A stretch of DNA of 64,000 nucleotides from a virus: the IMG/VR virus record IMGVR_UViG_3300009609_000001, positions 36,268 to 100,267 of that record; one strand, written 5' to 3'. Shown here piece after piece: positions 37,715 through 45,349 of this stretch. Below the pieces are notes generated by a model. The model saw only the letters and a list, made by a program, of their open reading frames with translations. It searched no databases and was not told the origin of the DNA. Numbering within the stretch: the first letter of the stretch is position 1; every line of letters begins with the position of its first letter. Made by a program: the position numbers and the translations under genes.

Positions 37715-37902
37715 TCGAGACTAAACCCTCCCGCGCCCAAGCGGATATCCGCGAGAAGGAAGCCCTGCTGGCGCGGCTGGAGCAACGCATCGCCGCTGGG
37801 GACCGCAACCCGCGGCTGGTGCTGATGGCCGAGAAGGTGCGGCAGGTTGTGCAACTGCTGCACGAGATGTGGTTGCTGAATCAGGAGGCGCGAAGGGGAT
37901 GA
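37711..37902 (+). CDS. Small coiled-coil protein, 63 aa
   Basis: RAQADIREKEALLARLEQRI then VLMAEKVRQVVQLLHEMWLL predicts two helices forming a hairpin. ATGA junction fixes the start. Not recognised. Confidence 0.7.
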   Translation: MIETKPSRAQADIREKEALLARLEQRIAAGDRNPRLVLMAEKVRQVVQLLHEMWLLNQEARRG

Positions 37903-37925
37903 GTCGTAAAAGGTGAAACCGGCTT

Positions 37926-38264
37926 ATGCTTGACTGGATCGACAAATTGACGTGGTGGCAAATTCCACTTTTCGTGTTTGCAACCATAGTCCTATCCCGT
38001 GTGGCCATCGCGCCCTACTGGATGTACCAGAAGCATCAGCAACAGAGAAAAGCGCAGTTGTTTGAATCCGGTCCGACCACGACCCTGATCTGCAAGATCG
38101 AAGCAGCGCTCTCGGACTGGACTCCGGACGGCCGCGAGTGGGAGTTGATCAGGTATCTCCGCGGGACGGCTGACATGATCGAAGCTCGCGGCATGCGGAT
38201 ACAATGGCAAGATGAATTTAGAAGCAGCACCCCAAGGCAAAGCGCCCTTGGAAGCCCGGAGTAA
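37926..38264 (+). CDS. Single-span membrane protein, 112 aa
   Basis: N-terminal WQIPLFVFATIVLSRVAIAP is a transmembrane segment or uncleaved anchor, followed by a cytoplasmic basic region (YQKHQQQRKAQLF) and a helical body. The position between packaging and head genes does not reveal its role; a holin or accessory membrane protein is possible. Confidence 0.7.
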   Translation: MLDWIDKLTWWQIPLFVFATIVLSRVAIAPYWMYQKHQQQRKAQLFESGPTTTLICKIEAALSDWTPDGREWELIRYLRGTADMIEARGMRIQWQDEFRSSTPRQSALGSPE

Positions 38265-38294
38265 ACCTGCTGGAAAGCAGTGGGATAGCCGGGC

Positions 38295-38337
38295 ACTTTT
38301 GACATCGGAAACCGGAACAATTGTTCCGGTCAAAAGT
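38295..38337. repeat. Nested palindrome upstream of the KTSC gene
   Basis: A perfect 20-bp palindrome (ACCGGAACAA/TTGTTCCGGT, 38311-38330) lies within wider arms ACTTTTGAC (38295-38303) and GTCAAAAGT (38329-38337). Shares its core with 34825-34848. Position 27 bases before ATG 38364 suggests control of that gene. Confidence 0.6.
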
Positions 38338-38363
38338 TCTGTAACACGGCAATTATCGATAAA

Positions 38364-39569
38364 ATGGCCTACAAGAAATCCAAGCCCGACCAGAATCCAG
38401 CCGCGCGCATCAGCCAGGCTGCCGCCGCCGCGCGCAAGCTCTCCGGCCAGCGTCTGGAGCAAGTGCGCAAGCGGGTTGGCAATTATCTATCGAAGGGCTT
38501 GGACCGTGAGATTGCCCAGCGTTCCGTGCATCAGGGGACCTCGGAGTTAACCGGATCGCTCCGCCAGTATGCCAAGGGGGGCAAGCTCTCTGGGTCGCTA
38601 TTGAACAAGTTCGGCCCGCTGGGAAAGGCCATCGAATTCGTCCTGGGAGGTCCGAAGCGCCCCGGGGTGACAAACCAATCCGTCCAGGATGCGATTGACC
38701 TGCTCCGCCAAGTCGCGCCTGAGACGCTGGCCCCTGAGTATCGTTTGCCGCATCCGGCGCGTGGCCCACGGCCGATACCGGTTACTCCGGTTACGCCTCC
38801 TCCGGTCCAGCCGCAGCGCACACGCTCGCCGTCCGGAGTCCCCCTGCCGGAAGCCTCGCCGCAAGAGCCAGGCGGTCCGACAATTCTCCCAAAGCAGCTT
38901 CGCCAGCCGGATGAGCCTCCTCCGAGAATCCCGCAAGCGCAGCCTGTGCCGGCCGGTCAGGAAGAAGAGTTTGTCCCCGCCTCGCAAGTCTCCGGGATCC
39001 AGATGATTCCGGTGGACAACTCCAGCAACGTCTATTCCTTCGGGTACGATCCCCAAACGAAGGTCATGCGGGTTATTTATCTCGCCGCCTCGGTGCGTGG
39101 ATCGTCAGTCAGCGGAAACGTTGGCACGGCGCAAGGCAAGAGCCGCCGCCATCGACCACGCGGCGCGCTGGGGCGGACCGTGACGCAAGATCGCCGCGGC
39201 ATGGGGCCGGCTTACGATTACTACAACGTGCCGGCCAACATCTTCGAACGCTTCCAAGGGCAGGCCAGCAAGGGCAAGGCTGTGTGGGATTTACTGCGGG
39301 TTCGCGGTACAATCGAGGGCCACAGATACGAATATTCCTTGGTGGCAGCGGGTCAATCGAATATCCTGGGAGCGCAGGGACAGGTAACAGGCTCGCTGTT
39401 GTACGTGCCTCGGCGGGCTGTGCGCGGCGGTTTTGTAGGCCGAATTGGACCTCGCGGCGTGCCGGGGAGATTGAAGAGCCTGTTGCCGACCGCGATGCGA
39501 CCGGGGATGCCTCGACCTCGGCCGCCGGGACAGCCTAACGATGGGACAAGGGGGTTGTATCGATGGTAG
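38364..39569 (+). CDS. KTSC-domain structural-region protein, 401 aa
   Basis: Residues about 1-110 basic and helical; 110-210 Pro-rich linker; then VDNSSNVYSFGYDPQTKVMR, YNVPANIFERFQGQASKGKA, which is the KTSC domain (S-x-x-I-x-x-x-G-Y-D ... L-x-V-x-F ... Y-x-x-V-P-x-x-x-x-x-x-F), split by an RG-rich insert. QDAIDLLRQVAPETLAPEY matches a segment of the tape measure (NARDLLKQVAPQVLAQK). Likely a virion or RNA-binding protein. Confidence 0.75.
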   Translation: MAYKKSKPDQNPAARISQAAAAARKLSGQRLEQVRKRVGNYLSKGLDREIAQRSVHQGTSELTGSLRQYAKGGKLSGSLLNKFGPLGKAIEFVLGGPKRPGVTNQSVQDAIDLLRQVAPETLAPEYRLPHPARGPRPIPVTPVTPPPVQPQRTRSPSGVPLPEASPQEPGGPTILPKQLRQPDEPPPRIPQAQPVPAGQEEEFVPASQVSGIQMIPVDNSSNVYSFGYDPQTKVMRVIYLAASVRGSSVSGNVGTAQGKSRRHRPRGALGRTVTQDRRGMGPAYDYYNVPANIFERFQGQASKGKAVWDLLRVRGTIEGHRYEYSLVAAGQSNILGAQGQVTGSLLYVPRRAVRGGFVGRIGPRGVPGRLKSLLPTAMRPGMPRPRPPGQPNDGTRGLYRW

Positions 39570-39787
39570 GAAGTAGACTTCCGACACCAAAGCAAGTGTC
39601 GGATACGAAGCAGTTCGTGTTGTGTATTTGCGGCACACGTGGCGCAACGCAAGTGGACAGCGAGTTTCGGGTGCTTACAAAACAACAGGCACTCGACCAG
39701 TTGCGTGGGCTTTTGTCGGATAAGCACGGATATTCGCTGGTGTTTGCTACAAGCCCAGGTGGCCTGCCACGCGGCGGCATGGGTTAG
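39563..39787 (+). CDS. Hypothetical protein, 74 aa
   Basis: MVGSRLPTPKQVSDTKQFVL then EFRVLTKQQALDQLRGLLSD. Its first codons (ATGGTAGGAA) repeat those of the 39868 gene. Not recognised. Confidence 0.65.
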   Translation: MVGSRLPTPKQVSDTKQFVLCICGTRGATQVDSEFRVLTKQQALDQLRGLLSDKHGYSLVFATSPGGLPRGGMG

Positions 39788-39867
39788 CCGTACGGCAACG
39801 GACGGCAAGACCTCACAATAACGTCGGATGAAACTTCCGGGGCCGCCACCAAATAAAGGTGAGATCG

Positions 39868-40143
39868 ATGGTAGGAATGCCGGAAATTCGCACAATTGAC
39901 CCAATAGATACAGGGCACCGCAAGGGAGTTGCCGACGCATTGCGCGCTATCGCAGACAGAATCGAGCGAGGTGAAACCGGTGGAGTTGTGGTGCAAGAAA
40001 ACTTCACGTCTCCGTATGGAGTTGACAGGTACGGCGCATGCCAAGATGCCGTGCTGATCGGATCAGCGATCCTGATAACCAACTTGGAATTCCTGCCGCA
40101 GCATTTTGCGCGCTTGTGTGAATCGCTGAGGCTCAAGAGGTGA
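39868..40143 (+). CDS. Hypothetical protein, 91 aa
   Basis: MVGMPEIRTIDPIDTGHRKG then VADALRAIADRIERGETGGV and a beta-rich end with ILITNLEFLPQHFARLCE. ATG 39868 follows AAAGGTGAG; a GTG at 39859 is less likely. Not recognised. Confidence 0.65.
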   Translation: MVGMPEIRTIDPIDTGHRKGVADALRAIADRIERGETGGVVVQENFTSPYGVDRYGACQDAVLIGSAILITNLEFLPQHFARLCESLRLKR

Positions 40144-41898
40144 ATGATGAACGCACAACACCCCGCTGGTGAAGAAATCCAGGCAGGCGAACACGTGGGC
40201 CTCGATACCGATGGGAAGCTCAAGGAGATCGACAACTCTCGCCGGCTCAAGATTCTCCGCGCCGATCGGCAACTGTTGGTCGAGTGCTTCGCGGCGCTGC
40301 GGCAGTTCCGCTACCTGAACCTGCCCAAGATTCAATCCGTGCCGGCCGATGCCGAGGTTGTGGACATCCGCGAAGATTGGGATTCTCGCTCCCTGAGCAT
40401 CCTGCTGCGACACCCGTCGTTTGAACGCGTGCCAGACGGGGCGTGCATTCCGTACATCGAGAATGAGTACGTGACCGCCTTCGAGAACATCCCGCTGGAA
40501 AAGTCGCTGCTGGTCGTTCGGCACGCTCCCGGCGCTCCGGATTCATTTCGCGAGTCCGTGGCAGAGATTTCAAAAACCGTTGGTCAGCACATCGTTTTGA
40601 TGCCGCACGGGTATGAGATTGAATCTCTGGACGACGAAAAGCTGGCAGAGATTGGCTTGCAGCGCGTAGATCAGCCCAGCGGTGCAACCTACGGCAAGTC
40701 GCCAGTTACCCTATTCGCGGAGTTGCGGGCCGAAAACGAATCCTTGCGGAAAGAGTTCCGGCTGTTCGCGCTGGCCGTGTGCGAAATGCACGGTGGATTG
40801 GTCGCCATTGACGATCGCACGATGCACGCGATTAGTCCAACCGATACGCTGATGGTCCACGCAGACGAAGCGAACCGGCGGGTTGTGTACAGTCGGAGCG
40901 AGCAAACGACCAGGGGCTTTCCGCCCACGTCTCCAGAGCTGCGCCGGATGCAAGTCGATCAGGCGCGGGAAAGCGTCGGATTGCCGCCGATCGAATGGCC
41001 AGATGCACCGTTGCCCTACGATGCCGCGCAATTCGAGCGCGACTACGCCACGGCTTCCGGGCTGACCATTGAACAGAATCGAGAGCTGGGCCTGCGCGTC
41101 GAGCCGTGCGACTGCGGAGAGGGCGGGTGCAAGGGCTTCAAGATGGCGCATTCTCCGCCCGACGCCGGGATTGCTCTGGTCAACGCCATGAGCCACGCCA
41201 CGCGGCGGATTGCCCGGCGGCTCGTGGCGGAGCGCGAGCAGGCGGCGCAAGAGGCGATTCTGAAATCCGACGGCGGCACAACGGCCGTTCCGCCGATCGA
41301 CTCGCCGTGGGACACCTCGCGCAACATCCGTTCCGCCGTGGAACGTGCCGAGGCACGGCTCGTGAGGCAGCAAGTCAGCCTCACTGCGGAGCAAGCGGCT
41401 GCGGCGTACAAAGGCGATACGCGGCCAATTCCCGGTCGAATTGGCACACTGGGCATCATCAAGACCGATACGCCAGGCGAGCCGGTCGTGACGCGCCCCT
41501 TTAATGATCGTAGTATCCCGGATCCTGGCATTGTCCCGTGGGCAGAACAGCCGATGTTGAAGGCCGCGCCGTGGGCCGAAGAAATGTTGGCGGATGCGTT
41601 CAAGTCTGGGGAAGCGAGCCCTGCGTCACCATGCGAACCGCTGGCCGCTCGCTCAACGGAACATTCAATAGAAACCAGCGTAGGCGCAGCAGGTGAAGTT
41701 CGGTTGCCCTGTCCTAGTCGCGCAGGTCTCCTGGGGTCTGAGCGCGCGACATCAGCGAATCCCCGCGGGATGCGGTTCGAATCCGCCGATACGCTGGCTG
41801 ATAATCCCTGCCCCGAGTGCAAAGGCAGCGGAATCTATCAAGGGTTTAGCGTAGAAGAAAAGTGCAAAAACTGCGGAGGAACAGGAGCAGTATGTTAG
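40144..41898 (+). CDS. Large mosaic protein with C-terminal DnaJ-type zinc finger, 584 aa
   Basis: Modules in order: a short beta domain (IQAGEHVGLDTDGKLKEI), helical and alpha/beta stretches, a Cys cluster (CDCGEGGCKGFK), a KGDTRPIPGRIGTLGIIKTD linker, and a C-terminal CPECKGSGIY / CKNCGGTGAVC zinc finger. Looks like several small phage domains fused; function unknown. Two ATGs (40144, 40147); first used. The HNH gene directly downstream ends in a related CRACGGSGVK tail. Confidence 0.75.
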   Translation: MMNAQHPAGEEIQAGEHVGLDTDGKLKEIDNSRRLKILRADRQLLVECFAALRQFRYLNLPKIQSVPADAEVVDIREDWDSRSLSILLRHPSFERVPDGACIPYIENEYVTAFENIPLEKSLLVVRHAPGAPDSFRESVAEISKTVGQHIVLMPHGYEIESLDDEKLAEIGLQRVDQPSGATYGKSPVTLFAELRAENESLRKEFRLFALAVCEMHGGLVAIDDRTMHAISPTDTLMVHADEANRRVVYSRSEQTTRGFPPTSPELRRMQVDQARESVGLPPIEWPDAPLPYDAAQFERDYATASGLTIEQNRELGLRVEPCDCGEGGCKGFKMAHSPPDAGIALVNAMSHATRRIARRLVAEREQAAQEAILKSDGGTTAVPPIDSPWDTSRNIRSAVERAEARLVRQQVSLTAEQAAAAYKGDTRPIPGRIGTLGIIKTDTPGEPVVTRPFNDRSIPDPGIVPWAEQPMLKAAPWAEEMLADAFKSGEASPASPCEPLAARSTEHSIETSVGAAGEVRLPCPSRAGLLGSERATSANPRGMRFESADTLADNPCPECKGSGIYQGFSVEEKCKNCGGTGAVC

Positions 41899-41904
41899 AA
41901 TGTC

Positions 41905-41941
41905 GGGCGGGCCGCAGCCTGCAATGCTGCGGACACCGCCC
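41905..41941 (+). repeat. Strong hairpin before an HNH gene
   Basis: GGGCGG pairs with CCGCCC outside CCGCAGC pairing with GCTGCGG. It lies between the stop of the large gene and the AGGAGG of the HNH gene and may insulate or attenuate the inserted gene. Confidence 0.65.
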
Positions 41942-41972
41942 TAAACACTGTCACCTTCTTAGGAGGCGAGCA

Positions 41973-42695
41973 ATGCCTGAAAAGCATTCTACAGCGACAC
42001 GCCAAAGGCCACAGCGCGGAGATTTGACCGGGAGAAAGTTCCGGCTCTTGATGGTTATCAAGTATGTCGGCAGGGACAAAAACAGGAACAGCCTTTGGCT
42101 GTGCCATTGTGAATGCGGCAAAGAAACGATCACATGCTCGGCCTATTTGAAAAACGGCGACACTAAATCTTGCGGGTGCCTAAATTCCAAGACGACGGTA
42201 GCTAGGAACACCACGCATAATTTGTACGGCACTCCAGAGCACAGAAACTGGACGGCAATGATCGCAAGGTGCGAAAACCCAAACGTCAAGGTGTTCCACA
42301 ACTACGGTGGGCGAGGCATCCGCGTGTGTGAGCGATGGAGAACATCGTTCGCAGCGTTCTATCAAGACATGGGTCTAAGACCAACGGCTCAGCACACAGT
42401 GGATAGGTTCCCTGATCCAGACGGCAACTACGAACCGGACAACTGCCGATGGGCAACAAGGGCGGAACAAAGTCGCAATCAGAAAAGGAATCGCTTGCTC
42501 ACGTTTAATGGGAAGGTGCGATGCCTTCAGGATTGGGCCACCTTGAGCGGAATTAGTGCAGCGTCGATTTCCAAGCGACTCAAGAAAGGCTGGACAGTCG
42601 AGCAGGCACTATCGACTCCGACCAGAGGAAAGCCCGGATCGGGCCTGAACCAGACCGAAGATTGCCGCGCGTGCGGCGGGAGCGGCGTGAAGTGA
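41973..42695 (+). CDS. HNH homing endonuclease, 240 aa
   Basis: Same architecture as 5726 and 62814: GDLTGRKFRLLMVIKYVGRD, CHCECGKETITC, KSCGCL zinc knuckle, then YGGRGIRVCERWRTSFAAF and VDRFPDPDGNYEPDNCRWAT. Its last residues, EDCRACGGSGVK, belong to a DnaJ-type finger and not to the nuclease family, suggesting it was inserted into, or fused to, the end of a zinc-finger gene. Stop overlaps the next start (GTGA). Confidence 0.85.
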   Translation: MPEKHSTATRQRPQRGDLTGRKFRLLMVIKYVGRDKNRNSLWLCHCECGKETITCSAYLKNGDTKSCGCLNSKTTVARNTTHNLYGTPEHRNWTAMIARCENPNVKVFHNYGGRGIRVCERWRTSFAAFYQDMGLRPTAQHTVDRFPDPDGNYEPDNCRWATRAEQSRNQKRNRLLTFNGKVRCLQDWATLSGISAASISKRLKKGWTVEQALSTPTRGKPGSGLNQTEDCRACGGSGVK

Positions 42696-42964
42696 CTGGC
42701 CAGTGCATCTCCTGCCGACTCGAACTTGCCGCCGGCATCTCGCTGGGCGGCGACCTGCTGCACTTCTGCGCCGTCTGCTGGAAGGAAATGACACCCGCCG
42801 AACGCTCCGCAGCGCAGGCCGCCTACTGGCAGTACGTGGCATCCTGCCGGCAAGCGTACCATCAGGAACAAATCGCCGCCGCCACGTCGGCGCTATACGA
42901 CTTGGTACGGGAATGCGTCCAGCAAGCCCGCGCGGAAAACGGCTTTCCGTGGGAGAGGAACTAA
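42692..42964 (+). CDS. Small Cys protein, 90 aa, GTG start
   Basis: GTG 42692 overlaps the TGA of the HNH gene. CISCRLELAAGISLGGDLLH then CAVCWKEM gives a zinc-like Cys4; the rest is a long helix (SAAQAAYWQYVASCRQAYHQ). Not recognised. Confidence 0.7.
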   Translation: MTGQCISCRLELAAGISLGGDLLHFCAVCWKEMTPAERSAAQAAYWQYVASCRQAYHQEQIAAATSALYDLVRECVQQARAENGFPWERN

Positions 42965-42984
42965 ATCGGTAGGAACCCCTGAAA

Positions 42985-43173
42985 ATGTCGATCGGTTTAC
43001 AAGAACAGAAGATCCGCAACAAGTCGCTCACGGACGAGGCCATCAAGTTTCTCTCCGACGAGTTGGGCAGAATCCTGGTGCCGGGCTATCATGGTTCGGT
43101 CGAGGTCTGCGTATGTGTCCAGGACGGAATAGCGCAGGTCGTGAAGAAACGGATCGAGAAGCTCAAGAAGTAA
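42985..43173 (+). CDS. Small hypothetical protein, 62 aa
   Basis: MSIGLQEQKIRNKSLTDEAI then EVCVCVQDGIAQVVKKRIEK; mixed alpha/beta, basic end. Directly upstream of the first leader element. Not recognised. Confidence 0.65.
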   Translation: MSIGLQEQKIRNKSLTDEAIKFLSDELGRILVPGYHGSVEVCVCVQDGIAQVVKKRIEKLKK

Positions 43174-43183
43174 ACTCCCTCGC

Positions 43184-43203
43184 GGTATCAGATTCCCTGA
43201 GCC
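43184..43203 (+). promoter_or_regulatory. Leader hairpin element, copy a (portal gene)
   Basis: GGTA-TCAG-ATTCC-CTGA-GCC. A following stem (GAGC...ACGC with GCGT...GCTC) ends directly at the portal ATG. First of seven copies; see the copies at 50101, 51485, 51971, 58876, 61432 and 63491. Confidence 0.7.
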
Positions 43204-43236
43204 ACGCAAAGCCATTCACCCTGGCCGCGTGTGCTC

Positions 43237-44892
43237 ATGCCATCCATCAACGGCAGTAAATCCCGCCGAGACGATCCCGCCGGCAAGCATCGCGGCATCC
43301 CGCCAAACTTCGGCCGCGGCGTCGTTCCCCACGTTGCTACGTTCGTCGGCTTCATCTCCAGTTTCTCCAAGAGCTACCGGCCCAGCGACGAGGCCCTGCG
43401 GCATTCCATCGAGCAAGCCCGCTACATGCGGAACGACACCTCGATTATGGAATGCCTGGAGGCCCGCCAACGCGCTACGGCGCTGCTGAATTGGCACATC
43501 GAGCCGGAAGACGAGAAAGACCCGGAGCAAGTCGAGCTGGTCGAGAACCTGACGCGGATCGTGGAATTGACGCCGCGCTTCACGGAGTATCGACGCTGGC
43601 TCCTGGAAGCCATTTGGTTCGGCCGAGTGGCCAGCCAGAACATCTACGGCTGGGACATCCGACCCAGGCAGAAGAAACGCCTGTACGTCCGCCGCTGGAT
43701 GCCGATTCACGGCGACAAGCTGGTATTTCGCTTCGACGACGGGACCGGGAAGTACAGCGACGATCAAATCGGCATCAAGTACACGCAATTCGTCGATGCC
43801 GAGGATTTCAGCGGGCGATTCGAACTGGAGCCGACCGACTACGGCATGGCCTACTTCCTAAAGCCCTGGGAGCGGTCGCTGCTCACGGTCCATCGGCACA
43901 TGATCGAGGATGGGGCTTACGAGGATCCCCAGAGCGCCGGCAGAATCCACGGCGTCGGAATTCGGGACAGAATCTACTGGACGTGGTATCAAAAGCAAGA
44001 AGTGCTGGGGATGCTGATAGAACTGATCGAGCGAACCGGCATGGGGTTCAACATCTGGTATTACCCGGCCGGGAATGATCAGGCTTATCAGGACACCGTA
44101 GAAGCCGCCAAGAATCAAAGCGGCCAGAATGCCGTGCTGATTCCCCGCACTCCAGGTGACCCGGCGCTAGACGGCTACGGATATGACCGCATCGAGCCGT
44201 CGGGAAGTGGAATCCAGAACCTCAAGGATGTGATTCACGAGTTCTTTGGCCACCAGATCAAGCGCTACATCCTGGGGCAAACGCTGTCGAGCGAAGCGGA
44301 CGCCACGGGGCTGGGGAGCGGCGTCGCTGATTTGCACTTGGAATCCTTTCTGCAAATCGTCAAATACGACGCCACGAACTTGGAAGAGTCGATCACCACG
44401 GACCTGATCGAGCATCTCAAGCGGTTCAACTTCCCGGGGTCAAGTCATTTCCGGGTGAAGTTCAAGATCGACACGGAAGCCGCCGACGTGCAAGCCAAGC
44501 TGCAAGCCGTGTTCACCGCCTGGCAGATGGGCGCCGCTGTCCGCACGGCCGACGTGTTCGACATGATTGGCTTGTCGGTCCCTGGCCCGGATGATCAGGT
44601 ATTGGCCAATCCGCAGTTGCAACAGCAGCCGGCGCAGGAAGGGCAAGAGCCGCCGAAGTCTCCGCATCAAGCCGTCCTGGAAGCCCATTTGAACGAAGAG
44701 CCGAACGCGCACGGGGAATCTCCGCAGCAGGCGTTGCTTGAGGTCCTGACGCCCAGCAACAGCCCGGCGTCGGACGTGGCAGGCAAGGTGGTTCCACGGG
44801 GAGTAACGCGGCGGAGCGGGAATTGGAATATTACCCAGTACAATCGCAGCGGCTGGTCACGGGCGCTGAAGTTGTGGGGCGTGAGCATCTAA
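43237..44892 (+). CDS. Portal protein (DUF935/Mu gp29-like), 551 aa
   Basis: MRNDTSIMECLEARQRATAL and NWHIEP at the start, RRWLLEAIWFGRVASQNIY, then VIHEFFGHQIKRYILGQTLS and GVADLHLESFLQIVKYDAT match the DUF935 portal family. The dodecameric portal forms the DNA channel of the head. A C-terminal Gln/Pro-rich tail (residues about 455-505) may be flexible. ATG 43237 preferred to GTG 43231. Confidence 0.85.
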   Translation: MPSINGSKSRRDDPAGKHRGIPPNFGRGVVPHVATFVGFISSFSKSYRPSDEALRHSIEQARYMRNDTSIMECLEARQRATALLNWHIEPEDEKDPEQVELVENLTRIVELTPRFTEYRRWLLEAIWFGRVASQNIYGWDIRPRQKKRLYVRRWMPIHGDKLVFRFDDGTGKYSDDQIGIKYTQFVDAEDFSGRFELEPTDYGMAYFLKPWERSLLTVHRHMIEDGAYEDPQSAGRIHGVGIRDRIYWTWYQKQEVLGMLIELIERTGMGFNIWYYPAGNDQAYQDTVEAAKNQSGQNAVLIPRTPGDPALDGYGYDRIEPSGSGIQNLKDVIHEFFGHQIKRYILGQTLSSEADATGLGSGVADLHLESFLQIVKYDATNLEESITTDLIEHLKRFNFPGSSHFRVKFKIDTEAADVQAKLQAVFTAWQMGAAVRTADVFDMIGLSVPGPDDQVLANPQLQQQPAQEGQEPPKSPHQAVLEAHLNEEPNAHGESPQQALLEVLTPSNSPASDVAGKVVPRGVTRRSGNWNITQYNRSGWSRALKLWGVSI

Positions 44893-44906
44893 CCAGGGAT
44901 TCAAAC

Positions 44907-45290
44907 ATGGAACGCAGGTCTTTCTTTGGAATGTGCATCGCGGCGATGGGTGGACTGCTTGGGACGCGCTCTGCCAAGCCGGAATTCAAGGGATCGGTTG
45001 TTGAGTGGCAGGGCGAGACCGGCACCCTGTCAAAGCCGCTGGAATCAGCCAAGCCGCTGGAATCAGCCGACCCATTTGAGGTAGTCGATGTCATGTACAT
45101 CGGCGAAGTTTTTGATGCCAATGGCGAAAGTGTCGATTGCATCACGCTACCGGTTCGCCGGATCGACGTGGATCGTTTTGGACGGGCCAGCAATTGGATG
45201 CGCGAAAATCTGACGACGACACCAAGTCGCGAGTGTCCTAAGCACGGAGATTTGATTTACGCAAAGCCGATCGGCGACAAGACAGCGTAA
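44907..45290 (+). CDS. Signal-bearing small protein, 127 aa
   Basis: MERRSFFGMCIAAMGGLLGT resembles a short twin-arginine or lipoprotein-like signal (RR-S-F-F, hydrophobic core). KPLESAKPLESADP comes from a direct duplication of 18 bases. Rest is beta-rich and ends with CPKHGDLIYAKP. Exported or head-associated; unknown. Confidence 0.65.
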   Translation: MERRSFFGMCIAAMGGLLGTRSAKPEFKGSVVEWQGETGTLSKPLESAKPLESADPFEVVDVMYIGEVFDANGESVDCITLPVRRIDVDRFGRASNWMRENLTTTPSRECPKHGDLIYAKPIGDKTA

Positions 45291-45349
45291 GCCGCACCCA
45301 TAACCTTATATGTTGTGCAAGTTTTTGACCCACAAGGGGGGTATTGGCG

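Noticed and set aside
42960-42984. Eighth leader element (GGTAGGAACCCCTGA)
   Set aside because: Has GGTA but cannot form the conserved 4-bp stem with a 5-base loop and GCC end.
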